From an uncultured Acidimicrobiales bacterium (GTDB lineage: Bacteria; Actinomycetota; Acidimicrobiia; Acidimicrobiales; SZUA-35), in NCBI GenBank assembly GCA_937976305.1, contig CALJSB010000051.1, positions 1 through 53,633 on the forward strand: DNA of 53,633 nt, written 5' to 3'. Numbering within the stretch: the first letter of the stretch is position 1; each line of letters opens with the position of its first letter. The notes beneath the pieces are model-generated. The model searched no databases. It was not told the origin of the DNA and saw only the letters and a list, made by a program, of their open reading frames with translations. Shown here piece after piece: positions 46,802 to 53,633 of this stretch. The position numbers and the translations under genes were made by a program.

Positions 46802-47631
46802 TCAGACGCGAGCCATCGGGGCGACGAGGCCGGGCACGTCGACTCGGGTGCGGAAGATCGTGCCGCCCCGGCTCGGGTCGTCGGTGTTGTCTGCGGTGAC
46901 GATGTAGAGGTCGCGGCGATCGCCGGTGCCGAAACACAAGCTCGTCACGGAGTCGCCGGAACTTCCACTCGGTCGATCTCTTCGCCAGCCGGTGAGATGG
47001 CCCGAGCGGCGCCCGCCCCAAAGTCGGCAACCCAGATCGTTCCGGCTTCGTCGACGGCGAGCCCGTCCGGGTCGAAGCGACCGCCCGGCGAAAGCGCTCG
47101 CCGGTTCGACACGGCACCGTCGGCGATGTCGTGCACGATGAGGTGACCGTTCGTCGAGTCGGAGTGATACATCACCGATCCGTCCGGTGAGAAGCCGATG
47201 CCGTTGGTGAGCGACACGTCGCCGTAGAGCTCAGCGGTCGTGCCGTCTGGGTCGATGCGGTAGCACTCCCCTGGGGTCCGCTCCGACCCATCAGCGCCGA
47301 ACGGGTCTGACCGAATCGTCCCGCAGTAGACCGCACCGTCGGCGTCGGCCATCAAGTCGTTCAGTCCAGGCGCTTCGGGAGCAAACACGATGCGGGTCTC
47401 TCCGTCTTTGACATGGCAGATGTTGCGCCCGCTCACTACGAGGCCGCCATCGGCATGCAGGGCGATGCCGCCAACGCCACGGCGCTTCGGAATGGCCACG
47501 GTGATCTCGCCATCTGGCGAGCGGCGATACACCCCGCCGTTCGGGACGTCGCTGAAGAAGAGGTTGCCGTCAGCGTCGACTCGAGGTCCTTCGATCAACC
47601 CGTACCCGTATGCCAGCGTCTCGATCGTCAT
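46802..47631 (-). pseudogene. SMP-30/gluconolactonase-like gene interrupted by a one-base frameshift
   Basis: A six-bladed propeller lactonase-like gene. The first frame (47631 to 46945) gives 228 residues with metal ligands Glu in IEGPRVDADG, Asn in LTNGIGFSPDGSV and Asp in FDPDGLAVDEAG. It stops at TGA 46945-46947 after EVPATP. The adjoining frame from 46948 to 46802 gives 48 residues (VTSLCFGTGDRRDLYIVTAD, then a Thr/Asp/Arg-rich tail ending PMARV), which is just the missing last blade. One extra base at about 46948-46949 would join the two into a normal-length protein of about 276 residues. Either a real inactivating mutation or a sequencing/assembly error. Confidence 0.75.
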
Positions 47632-47655
47632 CGAAGCAGTCTGACATTTCTCGGC

Positions 47656-48246
47656 TCAGTTGCCCGAAACCAACCCGGGTGCCAGGCACGAGTCGTCGCT
47701 TGCACCCACAACATCCGCAAGTTCGACAAGGGCCCGTTCGACGACATCCGCCCGCTCCATCGCATCAGTGATGCCAGAACGTCGAGGGCCGTCCAGAATC
47801 GCGTCCAACTCCATCAAGATTGCAGACGAGTCAGCTTCAGGATCTGCGACGCGAAGCGATTCAGCTACCAGTAGCGCCACGTCCGGCTCCGGGTTGTTGG
47901 TGGCGATCGCCCAATCATCGATCGAACCCCATTGTTCGACAGCGTCGGCCAGCTCAGCCCCAACGACCGTGCATGGAACGGTGGTGGCGCCGGGCAACAG
48001 TGCTGCTTGATCGCTGTCCGCACGGTTGACGAACACGAGCCCGAAGGCCATCACCACGAGCGCGGCTGCCGCCGTTGTCAGCCAAAAGGCGCTGCGACCA
48101 GCGGCTGTAGGTTCCCGGGCTGCGGTGGAAGCGATCACCGGCTGTGCCTCAAAGATCCTGTTGCGGACAGCGGCCTCTTCGTCGGCCGTCATCGCTCGAG
48201 GACGGTCCGCCTTCGCCACGATGGCTCGCAGTTCGTCATCACGCAT
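47656..48246 (-). CDS. probable membrane anti-sigma factor partner
   Basis: A 196-residue protein with a cytosolic N terminus (1-48), one membrane helix at about 51-74 (AFWLTTAAAALVVMAFGLVF) and an outer domain with two cysteines, which may form a disulfide. The N-terminal part is a charged helix pair (MRDDELRAIVAKADRPRAM). It lacks the H-x3-C-x2-C zinc motif of ZAS anti-sigma factors. Its ATG overlaps the sigma-factor stop by eight bases, the typical arrangement of an ECF sigma and its anti-sigma. The assignment rests on context and topology, not on a recognised domain. Confidence 0.6.
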   Translation of the reverse strand: MRDDELRAIVAKADRPRAMTADEEAAVRNRIFEAQPVIASTAAREPTAAGRSAFWLTTAAAALVVMAFGLVFVNRADSDQAALLPGATTVPCTVVGAELADAVEQWGSIDDWAIATNNPEPDVALLVAESLRVADPEADSSAILMELDAILDGPRRSGITDAMERADVVERALVELADVVGASDDSCLAPGLVSGN

Positions 48247-48787
48247 TGGTGGTCTCCCGCCCTTCGTCGGGGTCTTCACGCTCGTAGGCGTCAGCGAACG
48301 ATCGCTTGGCCCGGGCCAGCAACGACTCGGCCGCCTTGTAGGAAAGGTCGAGCGCTTCCGCGACCTCGGTCACTGAGTAGTCATCGAGGTACCGAAGCGT
48401 CAGCACGGCTCGCTGACGGGTCGAGAGTGACGCAAGCGCTCGGTCAACGGCATCGTCGGCATCTGGAGCCGGAACTGGTTCGCTTCGTTGCAGCCGCAGC
48501 CGTTCGAAGCGATCACGACCTCTGGCCTGTCGTCGCCACTCATCAATCAACCGGCGGCGGGCAACCGTGCGCAGCCAAGCGGGCGTTACTTCAGATCCTC
48601 GGCCCGCTCGAACGCGATCACCAGCGTGCATGAAGGTCTCGGCAACGAGGTCTTGCGCTAAGTCTCGGCTTCCGCATCGGGCCAGCAGAAACCCAAACAC
48701 AGCCGAACCCTCAGCGGCGAAGAGATCGCCGAGCACGTCGTTGAGCGCTCCGCCCAACTGATGCACGTTCGTCTGTGGCTTGACCAT
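48239..48787 (-). CDS. ECF-family RNA polymerase sigma factor
   Basis: A 182-residue sigma-70 family factor with only regions 2 and 4. Region 2 includes DLAQDLVAETFMHAGDRV and TPAWLRTVARRRLIDEWRR; region 4 has LSTRQRAVLTLRYLDDYSV, TEVAEALDLSYKAAESLLAR as the helix-turn-helix. No extension domain. GAGG lies six bases before the ATG. It is divergent from the lipoprotein gene across a 124-base region with two inverted repeats, and heads an operon with the membrane protein and the SMP-30-like gene. ECF factors often control their own operon and a neighbour. Confidence 0.9.
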   Translation of the reverse strand: MVKPQTNVHQLGGALNDVLGDLFAAEGSAVFGFLLARCGSRDLAQDLVAETFMHAGDRVRAGRGSEVTPAWLRTVARRRLIDEWRRQARGRDRFERLRLQRSEPVPAPDADDAVDRALASLSTRQRAVLTLRYLDDYSVTEVAEALDLSYKAAESLLARAKRSFADAYEREDPDEGRETTNA

Positions 48788-48820
48788 CGGAACCTCGACC
48801 GATTCATCGCCTAGGCCGAC

Positions 48821-48849
48821 GGAAATCCCTCGACCCGCGAGGGATTTCC
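48821..48849. repeat. 12-base perfect inverted repeat upstream of the ECF sigma gene
   Basis: GGAAATCCCTCG (48821-48832) and CGAGGGATTTCC (48838-48849) are exact complements around a 5-base spacer, 34 bases before the sigma start. Further outward, GAC/GTC pairing continues imperfectly. Could be a repressor operator or a strong RNA hairpin in the 5' leader; the lack of a T-run argues against a terminator. Confidence 0.7.
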
Positions 48850-48860
48850 TACGTCTCGGT

Positions 48861-48897
48861 CGATACAGCCGTCAAGAGTGTTGTGGAATCTGTATCG
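48861..48897. repeat. 8-base inverted repeat upstream of the lipoprotein gene
   Basis: CGATACAG (48861-48868) and CTGTATCG (48890-48897) are exact complements separated by 21 bases, ending 14 bases before the lipoprotein start and overlapping its ribosome-binding area. The half-site spacing of about three helical turns suits a dimeric regulator; a looped RNA is the alternative. Confidence 0.55.
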
Positions 48898-48911
48898 AGG
48901 AGGGATCAGAG

Positions 48912-50384
48912 ATGACGACGTACAAAGGCGCAAACACGATCGGGATACTCGTAGCGCTCGCCATGGCTGCAGCAGCCTGCGCGAGCGCCGCCGACCCGGC
49001 GCCGCTCGCTGACAACGATGCCGAGATCGAGTTGGCCGCCGATGCCACAACGACGGTGCCAGCCGCCTCAAGCTCGACATCCGAGAAGGCTCAATCGCCA
49101 GGCGCACCTGAACGCACCGAAACCGCAGCGCCCACTGTTGTCCCGGAACGTTGGCTCGAGAATCTCACGTCAACACCCCCCAACGAATCCGGGTGGCCAG
49201 TTGACGCAGGAGAATGGGCAACGAACGCCTTCACACACCCGGTCGTGTTCGACCTTCCGGATGGTCTGGCCGTGCGAGATCACGGTCCTTTTTCGATTCG
49301 GCTGAACGCTGATCGGCCAGACACGGTCGGCCAGATCCACCTCGTTCGCAGCTCGACTCTCACACTGTCCAACGGCAGTTCGGTACCGGTGCCAAAGTCG
49401 GTCGAGGAGGCTGCCGAACTCATCGAAACGACAGGTACGTCAACGCTGATCGACCACGGCACCATTGATGGACCAGATGGCGAGATCGGCTGGTGGAAGC
49501 TGGAAGTCGATGCTGACATACCAGCGACCGCGTGTCTTCTCGGCGACACCTGCGTCATGCTGGCCGCAGCGTCGAGCGGCGATCCAGTTGAAATCGTGAC
49601 GGGCGAGCCACTCGTGATCTTCCGATACTTCGGAGAAGACGCTCGGTTTGCTGCGTATGTGACGGGACCGCCGGGCGAACTCGAGCCCTTGGTCGAGGCA
49701 ACCGAGCACATCATGACGTCATTCACTCCGCTCGTTGACTCCGAAGCTGAACCGCCGCCGGCCGACACGCGGTTCGTCAGCGCACTTGGTACCGGAAACG
49801 CCAGGTTCGAGTCAGGCACCTATCACCGCATGTTCGGTCAGACGGCCGTGGAATTTCGCATCGACGAGCCGATCGAGGGCCTCTTCGCCCGCCATTCAGC
49901 ACCCGACATACTCGTGTTGTCGATCGATGGATCTGACCTGGCGATCATTGCCTACGAGCGGTCGCTGGTCGATCCAACCCTTCCCCAAGCCCGAATCGAC
50001 CCAATGGAATCACGATTGCTCCCCCGTCTCGCCGAACCGCCAGCCGACATCGACGGGTGGGCTGCGTACGCAGATCATCTCGGGCGGCTTACCAACACCG
50101 GTTCGTCGGAGGTCGGAGGAGCGGAGGTGCCCTGGTTCGAGTTCGAGATCGAGCCTGGAACCGGCTTTGATTGCTGGCCCGGCTTTTCGATTGAGGCCGA
50201 AGAGTGCATCGAGTTTCTCACGACGTGGGCCCATAGCGATGGCGAGTCGGACAACCGTCACTTCGTGTTCGGGGAAGAGCGTGTACTCGCGGTCATCTAC
50301 CCCGATCCCGATCTGACGATCGATGAGGTCATGACAACGTGGCAACCGCTGCTCGACACCCTGTCCGTGAGCCGCCTGGGCTAG
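48912..50384 (+). CDS. predicted lipoprotein of unknown function
   Basis: A 490-residue exported protein. The signal peptide ends in a lipobox-like A-A-A-C (IGILVALAMAAAACASAAD), followed by a Thr/Ser/Ala/Pro-rich linker (about 30-75), as in surface lipoproteins. The rest seems to be two related halves: VFDLPDGLAVRDHGPFSIRL to TEHIMTSFTPL, and GTGNARFESGTYHRMFGQ to TTWQPLLDTLSV; each ends in a similar T-x-W/F-x-P-L-x-D segment, hinting at an internal duplication. The second half has a Cys pair (FDCWPGF, EECIEF). GAGGAGGG precedes ATG 48912. Divergent from the ECF sigma gene, of which it may be a target. No known domain recognised. Confidence 0.75.
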   Translation: MTTYKGANTIGILVALAMAAAACASAADPAPLADNDAEIELAADATTTVPAASSSTSEKAQSPGAPERTETAAPTVVPERWLENLTSTPPNESGWPVDAGEWATNAFTHPVVFDLPDGLAVRDHGPFSIRLNADRPDTVGQIHLVRSSTLTLSNGSSVPVPKSVEEAAELIETTGTSTLIDHGTIDGPDGEIGWWKLEVDADIPATACLLGDTCVMLAAASSGDPVEIVTGEPLVIFRYFGEDARFAAYVTGPPGELEPLVEATEHIMTSFTPLVDSEAEPPPADTRFVSALGTGNARFESGTYHRMFGQTAVEFRIDEPIEGLFARHSAPDILVLSIDGSDLAIIAYERSLVDPTLPQARIDPMESRLLPRLAEPPADIDGWAAYADHLGRLTNTGSSEVGGAEVPWFEFEIEPGTGFDCWPGFSIEAEECIEFLTTWAHSDGESDNRHFVFGEERVLAVIYPDPDLTIDEVMTTWQPLLDTLSVSRLG

Positions 50385-50405
50385 ACGCTCCCGGTCTCCG
50401 ACCCG

Positions 50406-51314
50406 CTAAGAGCCCAGATTGAGTCGTAGGAAACGGACGACGGAGTTGAGCCGAGACCAGGGGAACTCATAGAGCCGATACGGAAACGGGTTGAGCACTC
50501 GCAGGGCGAAGAACAACGCAAACGTGACGAGTGCGTGCAGTTCGAAGAAGTAGAACGTGATCCACCCGAACGCCGCCCACGAGATGCCAGCCATGATCGC
50601 AGCGCCAACGAGCAAGAAGCCGACGTGGGCCAGCAGCGCTTCTCGGGCCTCCGCCGTTTCGGATGCGTCTGGCATGCCGTCGTCGTCAATGTCGACGGGG
50701 AGCCGTCGGCCTGCAGACCCGAGCACAGCGGTGTAGGTCATCACCAGCAGGAACAGGATGAAGAACGTGCCGGCGAAGAGGTAGTGGAGTGTCGGGTCGT
50801 CGTCGACGTTGAACCGCACCAGCCCGATGAGCGACAGGCCGAGCACGCCGTTGTACCAACGTTGCCCAAAGTGGCGCTTGTTGGAGGAGATGTAGCTGAG
50901 GATGGCGTCGAGAATGAGCAACACAGCTGCGATCAAGAACGGGACGGAGAACGCTGCGCCGACGTCCCAATAGGCGCTCACGCTTCCCCGCAGCGCTGGT
51001 TCTGCGAGCTGGACCGCCTCGGCTGCAACGTCATCAAACGAGCTGGCGCCCACCGTGAGTCGGTCAACATCGGCGCTGGCGAGTGAGGGGTCGGCGAGCA
51101 CCTCACCGTCGATGGCCACTTCGTCCAACTCGAGCCGGTCGAGGCTGGCCGGGCTGCGGTTGGCCACAACGGCGGGCACGACGGCCACGGCGAGGGCTGC
51201 GAGCGCAGCGAAGAGGTTGAACGCCACGACGAGGTCGGGAATGCGCTTCCAGCCTTGGCTGGTCGTGACCTCGCTGCGATCCGCTTCACGGAACGGTGCT
51301 GGGGCAATCGCCAT
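50406..51314 (-). CDS. multi-pass membrane protein of unknown function
   Basis: A 302-residue protein with about six membrane helices: DLVVAFNLFAALAALAVAVV near residue 25, AFSVPFLIAAVLLILDAILS, GVLGLSLIGLV, LHYLFAGTFFILFLLVMTYT, VGFLLVGAAIMAGISWAAF and FELHALVTFALFFALRVL. Between the first and second helix is an outer domain of about 80 residues with many Asp and Ala. The motif SNKRHFGQRWYNGVLGLS is conserved-looking but I do not recognise it. GGAGGGAG lies just before ATG 51314, which fixes the start; longer frames upstream lie in the intergenic region. It converges with the lipoprotein gene, 21 bases apart. Confidence 0.75.
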   Translation of the reverse strand: MAIAPAPFREADRSEVTTSQGWKRIPDLVVAFNLFAALAALAVAVVPAVVANRSPASLDRLELDEVAIDGEVLADPSLASADVDRLTVGASSFDDVAAEAVQLAEPALRGSVSAYWDVGAAFSVPFLIAAVLLILDAILSYISSNKRHFGQRWYNGVLGLSLIGLVRFNVDDDPTLHYLFAGTFFILFLLVMTYTAVLGSAGRRLPVDIDDDGMPDASETAEAREALLAHVGFLLVGAAIMAGISWAAFGWITFYFFELHALVTFALFFALRVLNPFPYRLYEFPWSRLNSVVRFLRLNLGS

Positions 51315-51623
51315 GTCGCTCCCTCCAGAGTTCGCTCTTCCAAACAACGCCGCTGACGTCAACGTAGTCAGCCCACCGTCGCTGGTGGGGCTCCTTCGCC
51401 ACTCCCCGACAGATTTCTCAAAGAAATCTGTCGGCTCCGAAACGTGACGCAAGTTCACTGGTGCAGCAGAATTTGCCGGATCGTCACGTTGTGTGTTTAC
51501 ACCTCACGTGGAGTAGGTCGTTTGACCTCCCCCCGTGGGTGCGATATCACACTGCGTGTGAGTGGTGTTGCTCACCAGCGCGTTTAGGGCATCTGCTCTG
51601 TAACAAAAGCGGGAGTACAAACA
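51315..51623. other. 309-base divergent intergenic region
   Basis: Lies between the multi-pass membrane gene (minus) and the large secreted protein (plus). It contains the 13-base inverted repeat at 51406-51434 and several T-rich stretches (for example near 51476-51500) that could hold the promoter of the secreted protein. No coding segment with plausible composition was found. Confidence 0.5.
51406..51434. repeat. 13-base perfect inverted repeat
   Basis: CCGACAGATTTCT (51406-51418) and AGAAATCTGTCGG (51422-51434) are exact complements around CAA. As RNA it gives a very stable hairpin with a 3-base loop; as DNA it is a near-palindromic operator of 29 bases. No T-run follows on either strand. 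It lies 92 bases from the membrane-protein start and 190 bases from the secreted-protein start. Confidence 0.7.
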
Positions 51624-53633
51624 ATGAGGGCAGTACGGGATTCAGGGAGCCGTTCAAAACGACGGCCCCTCCTTCGAGCGCTATTGGCCGTTGTGGCGAT
51701 GGTGGCATCGGTCTTGGCCGTTGTCGGCACGGCCGACGCGCAGAGAGTCGAGTTCGATTGCTCGATCGAGATGATCGACGGCGGTGTGGTGCTGAGCTGG
51801 CAAGAAGTGCCGGGCTCCTCCGAATACCAATACAAGCTCGATCGGCCAGGCGCCGGCTCGGCCTATGCACGAGTTACCGGCAACACGGTGACCATCCCAC
51901 TCCCCGTCGGATCCTCCGTCTCGATCGGCTTAGCGCCGGTCTTCGCTGACGGTTCGACCCAGCCCCGCACGCCATGCGGTGAGGGTTCGCCAAACGAAGG
52001 CACCGGCATCGTCGATCTCGTCTGCCAGGTGTCGTCAGCTGACGGCGGCATCAACGTCTCGTGGAACGAGATCAATGGTGCAGTCGAGTACGCCTGGAAA
52101 CTCCAGGTCGAAGGCCAATCGGCCAAGTACCGACGTGTACCAGGTCCGACCACGTTCATCCCTCTGCCTGACGGCGTGACGGGCACCGTGTCGGTCACCC
52201 CCGTCTTTGCCGACGGATCCATTCGATCTCGTTCAGCCTGCGGTAGCGCAGCGCCGAACGACGGCACCGGCAACGTGCCATTCACGTGTTCGGTTTCTTC
52301 AGCGCAGGACGGTGTCCTCATTGAGTGGATCGCCGTTCCGAACGCAACGGAATTCCAGTACCAGCTGGTTATTGAAGGGAAGGGCGCCCGCTACGTGCGG
52401 ACGACCGGCACCTCCACATTGGTCGAGCTCCCAGCGGGGACGGTCGCAACGGTTGGCCTCGCGCCAATCTTTGCGGACGGGACAACGATGCCTCGTGCCG
52501 CATGCGGCACGGCGACTGCCGGCAACGGCGGCGATCCAGATCCGGATCCAGATCCAGACCCGGACCCAGATCCAGATCCAGATCCCGTGCTGCCAGTGAT
52601 CAACAGCTGCAGCATCGAAGACGCTGGCAACAACGTCGGCCGGTTCGTATGGACCGCAAGCGACACCGACGCTGACCGCATCACCTGGCGAATCCGCTAC
52701 ACCTTCGGCGATCCAGCCGACCCAGGCGGCTTCCTCAGTGAAACAGCACGAACCTTCGACCCAAGCGATCGCAGCTTCGACATCACTTTCCGCCCCGGCT
52801 TCGAGATCGAAGGCGTCATCGCCATCGAGTCAGTCGACGGCCAGGCCGTCCCCGAGAACACGATCGACTGCGGAACCGTCACACTCGCTGACGACCCAGA
52901 TCCCGATCCAGATCCAGATCCAGATCCAGATCCAGATCCAGATCCAGATCCCGTGCTGCCAGTGATCAACAGCTGCAGCGTCTCCGACGTCGGCGACAAC
53001 ACTGTCCGATTCACCTGGACAGCCAACGACACCGACGGCATCAACTTCAACTGGCGAATCGCCTACATCTTCGGTGACCCAGCAGACCCAGGAGGCATCG
53101 CCTCAGAGGTCGCCCGAGACTTCGATGCAGGCACACGATCCTTGGATGTCACCTTCAGCCGTCCGGGCCTCGAAGTGAGCGGTGTCATTTCGGCCGAACA
53201 GGTTGACGCTGGAGTCATCTCCACATCCCCAGAAGTCGACTGCGGATCAATCATCCTCGCTGACGACCCAGACCCGGATCCAGATCCCGTGCTGCCAGCG
53301 ATCGAGAGTTGCAGCGTCTCCGACATCGGCAACAACACCGTCCGATTCACCTGGACCGCCAGCAACACGGACAACTTCGACTTCAACTGGGAAGTCGCCT
53401 ACACCTTCGTCGACCCAGCCGACCCAGGAGGCATCGCCTCAGAAGTCGCTCGGGAGTTCGACGAAAGCGCACGAAGCCTCGACGTCACCCTCAACAGACC
53501 TGGTCTGCGTGTGAGCGGCATCGTCCGCATCGAAGATGTCAATCTCCCAGCCCTGGATGTCGACTGCGGGGAAGTCACACTCGCCGATGACCCACAACCT
53601 GATTCGGGCATTCCATTTATCGAGAGTTGCACC
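51624..53633 (+). CDS. large secreted repeat protein with Asp-Pro linkers, 3' end outside window
   Basis: An open frame of at least 670 codons running off the right edge. GGGAG lies eight bases before ATG 51624. Residues 1-39 are a Sec signal peptide (basic SRSKRRPLL, hydrophobic ALLAVVAMVASVLAVV, cleavage after TADA). Then come three modules of about 72-80 residues, each opening with a Cys (FDCSIEM, LVCQVSS, FTCSVSS) and closing with FADGS/T and a second Cys (TPCGEG, SACGSA, AACGTA); the pattern resembles fibronectin-III-like beta-sandwiches closed by a disulfide. After a nine-unit Asp-Pro linker come about 102-residue modules starting VLPVINSCS, containing FGDPADPGG and ending DCGTVTLADD, joined by further Asp-Pro linkers. 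Probably a cell-surface or extracellular adhesin-like protein; the anchor, if any, lies beyond the window. Confidence 0.85.
   Translation, partial: MRAVRDSGSRSKRRPLLRALLAVVAMVASVLAVVGTADAQRVEFDCSIEMIDGGVVLSWQEVPGSSEYQYKLDRPGAGSAYARVTGNTVTIPLPVGSSVSIGLAPVFADGSTQPRTPCGEGSPNEGTGIVDLVCQVSSADGGINVSWNEINGAVEYAWKLQVEGQSAKYRRVPGPTTFIPLPDGVTGTVSVTPVFADGSIRSRSACGSAAPNDGTGNVPFTCSVSSAQDGVLIEWIAVPNATEFQYQLVIEGKGARYVRTTGTSTLVELPAGTVATVGLAPIFADGTTMPRAACGTATAGNGGDPDPDPDPDPDPDPDPDPVLPVINSCSIEDAGNNVGRFVWTASDTDADRITWRIRYTFGDPADPGGFLSETARTFDPSDRSFDITFRPGFEIEGVIAIESVDGQAVPENTIDCGTVTLADDPDPDPDPDPDPDPDPDPDPVLPVINSCSVSDVGDNTVRFTWTANDTDGINFNWRIAYIFGDPADPGGIASEVARDFDAGTRSLDVTFSRPGLEVSGVISAEQVDAGVISTSPEVDCGSIILADDPDPDPDPVLPAIESCSVSDIGNNTVRFTWTASNTDNFDFNWEVAYTFVDPADPGGIASEVAREFDESARSLDVTLNRPGLRVSGIVRIEDVNLPALDVDCGEVTLADDPQPDSGIPFIESCT
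52533..52586 (+). repeat. Asp-Pro linker 1 (nine units)
   Basis: Tandem GAT-CCA type hexamers encode nine Asp-Pro pairs between the third short module and the first long module. Hexamer repeats like this can expand or contract by slippage. Confidence 0.9.
52893..52952 (+). repeat. Asp-Pro linker 2 (ten units)
   Basis: Ten Asp-Pro pairs, mostly the exact hexamer GATCCA, between the first and second long modules. It is the most homogeneous of the linkers and so probably the most recently expanded. Confidence 0.9.
53265..53288 (+). repeat. Asp-Pro linker 3 (four units)
   Basis: Four Asp-Pro pairs between the second and third long modules. After the third long module the same position reads D-D-P-Q-P-D-S-G, a decayed linker. 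Confidence 0.9.

Larger units (their letters stand above)
52587..53599 (+). repeat. tandem long modules of the secreted protein
   Basis: Three long modules begin at 52587, 52953 and 53289, and a fourth begins near 53609. The first and second share an identical stretch of over 25 bases at their start (VLPVINSCS codons). Protein identity is highest between modules 2 and 3 (FTWTAN/S and PADPGGIASEVAR), suggesting recent duplication. Confidence 0.85.

Noticed and set aside
52533-53288. Regularly spaced repeats, considered as a CRISPR array
   Set aside because: The repeats are hexamers coding for Asp-Pro and the intervening segments are homologous protein modules, not unique spacers.
52391-53386. 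Minus-strand frames with Ser-Gly repeats
   Set aside because: They are the reverse complement of the Asp-Pro linkers; the plus-strand frame has signal peptide, ribosome site and module structure.

Overview
The window is a GC-rich bacterial chromosome segment with almost no non-coding space. It most likely comes from an actinobacterium, and I infer a member of Acidimicrobiia or a near relative. The evidence is the gene order pyrR-pyrB-pyrC-carA-carB-pyrD-pyrF-mihF-gmk-rpoZ-coaBC-metK-priA, the actinobacteria-type integration host factor mihF, a PriA lacking recognisable helicase motifs, a DUF222/HNH (13E12-type) protein, and heavy use of GTG and TTG starts with GTGA, ATGA or TGATG stop/start overlaps. 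No rRNA, tRNA, CRISPR, phage or insertion sequence was seen.

Layout. Bases 1-4575 (+): the 3' end of a Cys/Met-metabolism PLP enzyme, serA coupled to a DUF1015 gene, an aminotransferase and a DUF1801 protein. Bases 4578-7203 (-): def-fmt-rsmB. Bases 7245-10334 (+): two RNA methyltransferase-like genes and a ClC chloride channel, with a possible unlisted 57-residue membrane ORF antisense between them. Bases 10358-11967 (-): metZ coupled to a rhodanese. Bases 12104-14637 (+): 1-Cys peroxiredoxin, ankyrin protein and an F420-type luciferase-like oxidoreductase.

Bases 14615-44104 (-) form one nearly unbroken run of housekeeping genes, transcribed right to left: rarA, two membrane-associated proteins, alaS, ruvX, mltG, aroE, a DUF4388 protein, a prepilin peptidase, aroB, aroQ, an Xaa-Pro peptidase, efp, nusB, an HpaI-type aldolase, then the pyrimidine operon, mihF, gmk, rpoZ, coaBC, metK, priA and a Nudix hydrolase. 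Three points stand out. The pyr operon has a readable leader: promoter, PyrR-binding hairpin, Shine-Dalgarno, and a strong terminator hairpin inside the first 16 codons of pyrR. The protein at the pyrC position has lost most dihydroorotase metal ligands and is probably non-catalytic. The pyrD product looks class 1B but has no pyrK beside it.

Bases 44142-53633 are more accessory: a membrane-anchored protein of unknown role, a DUF222/HNH protein, an SMP-30-like gene broken by a one-base frameshift, an ECF sigma factor with a probable membrane anti-sigma partner, a divergent lipoprotein with two inverted repeats in the shared promoter region, a multi-pass membrane protein, and, running off the right edge, a large secreted protein built from repeated modules joined by Asp-Pro linkers.
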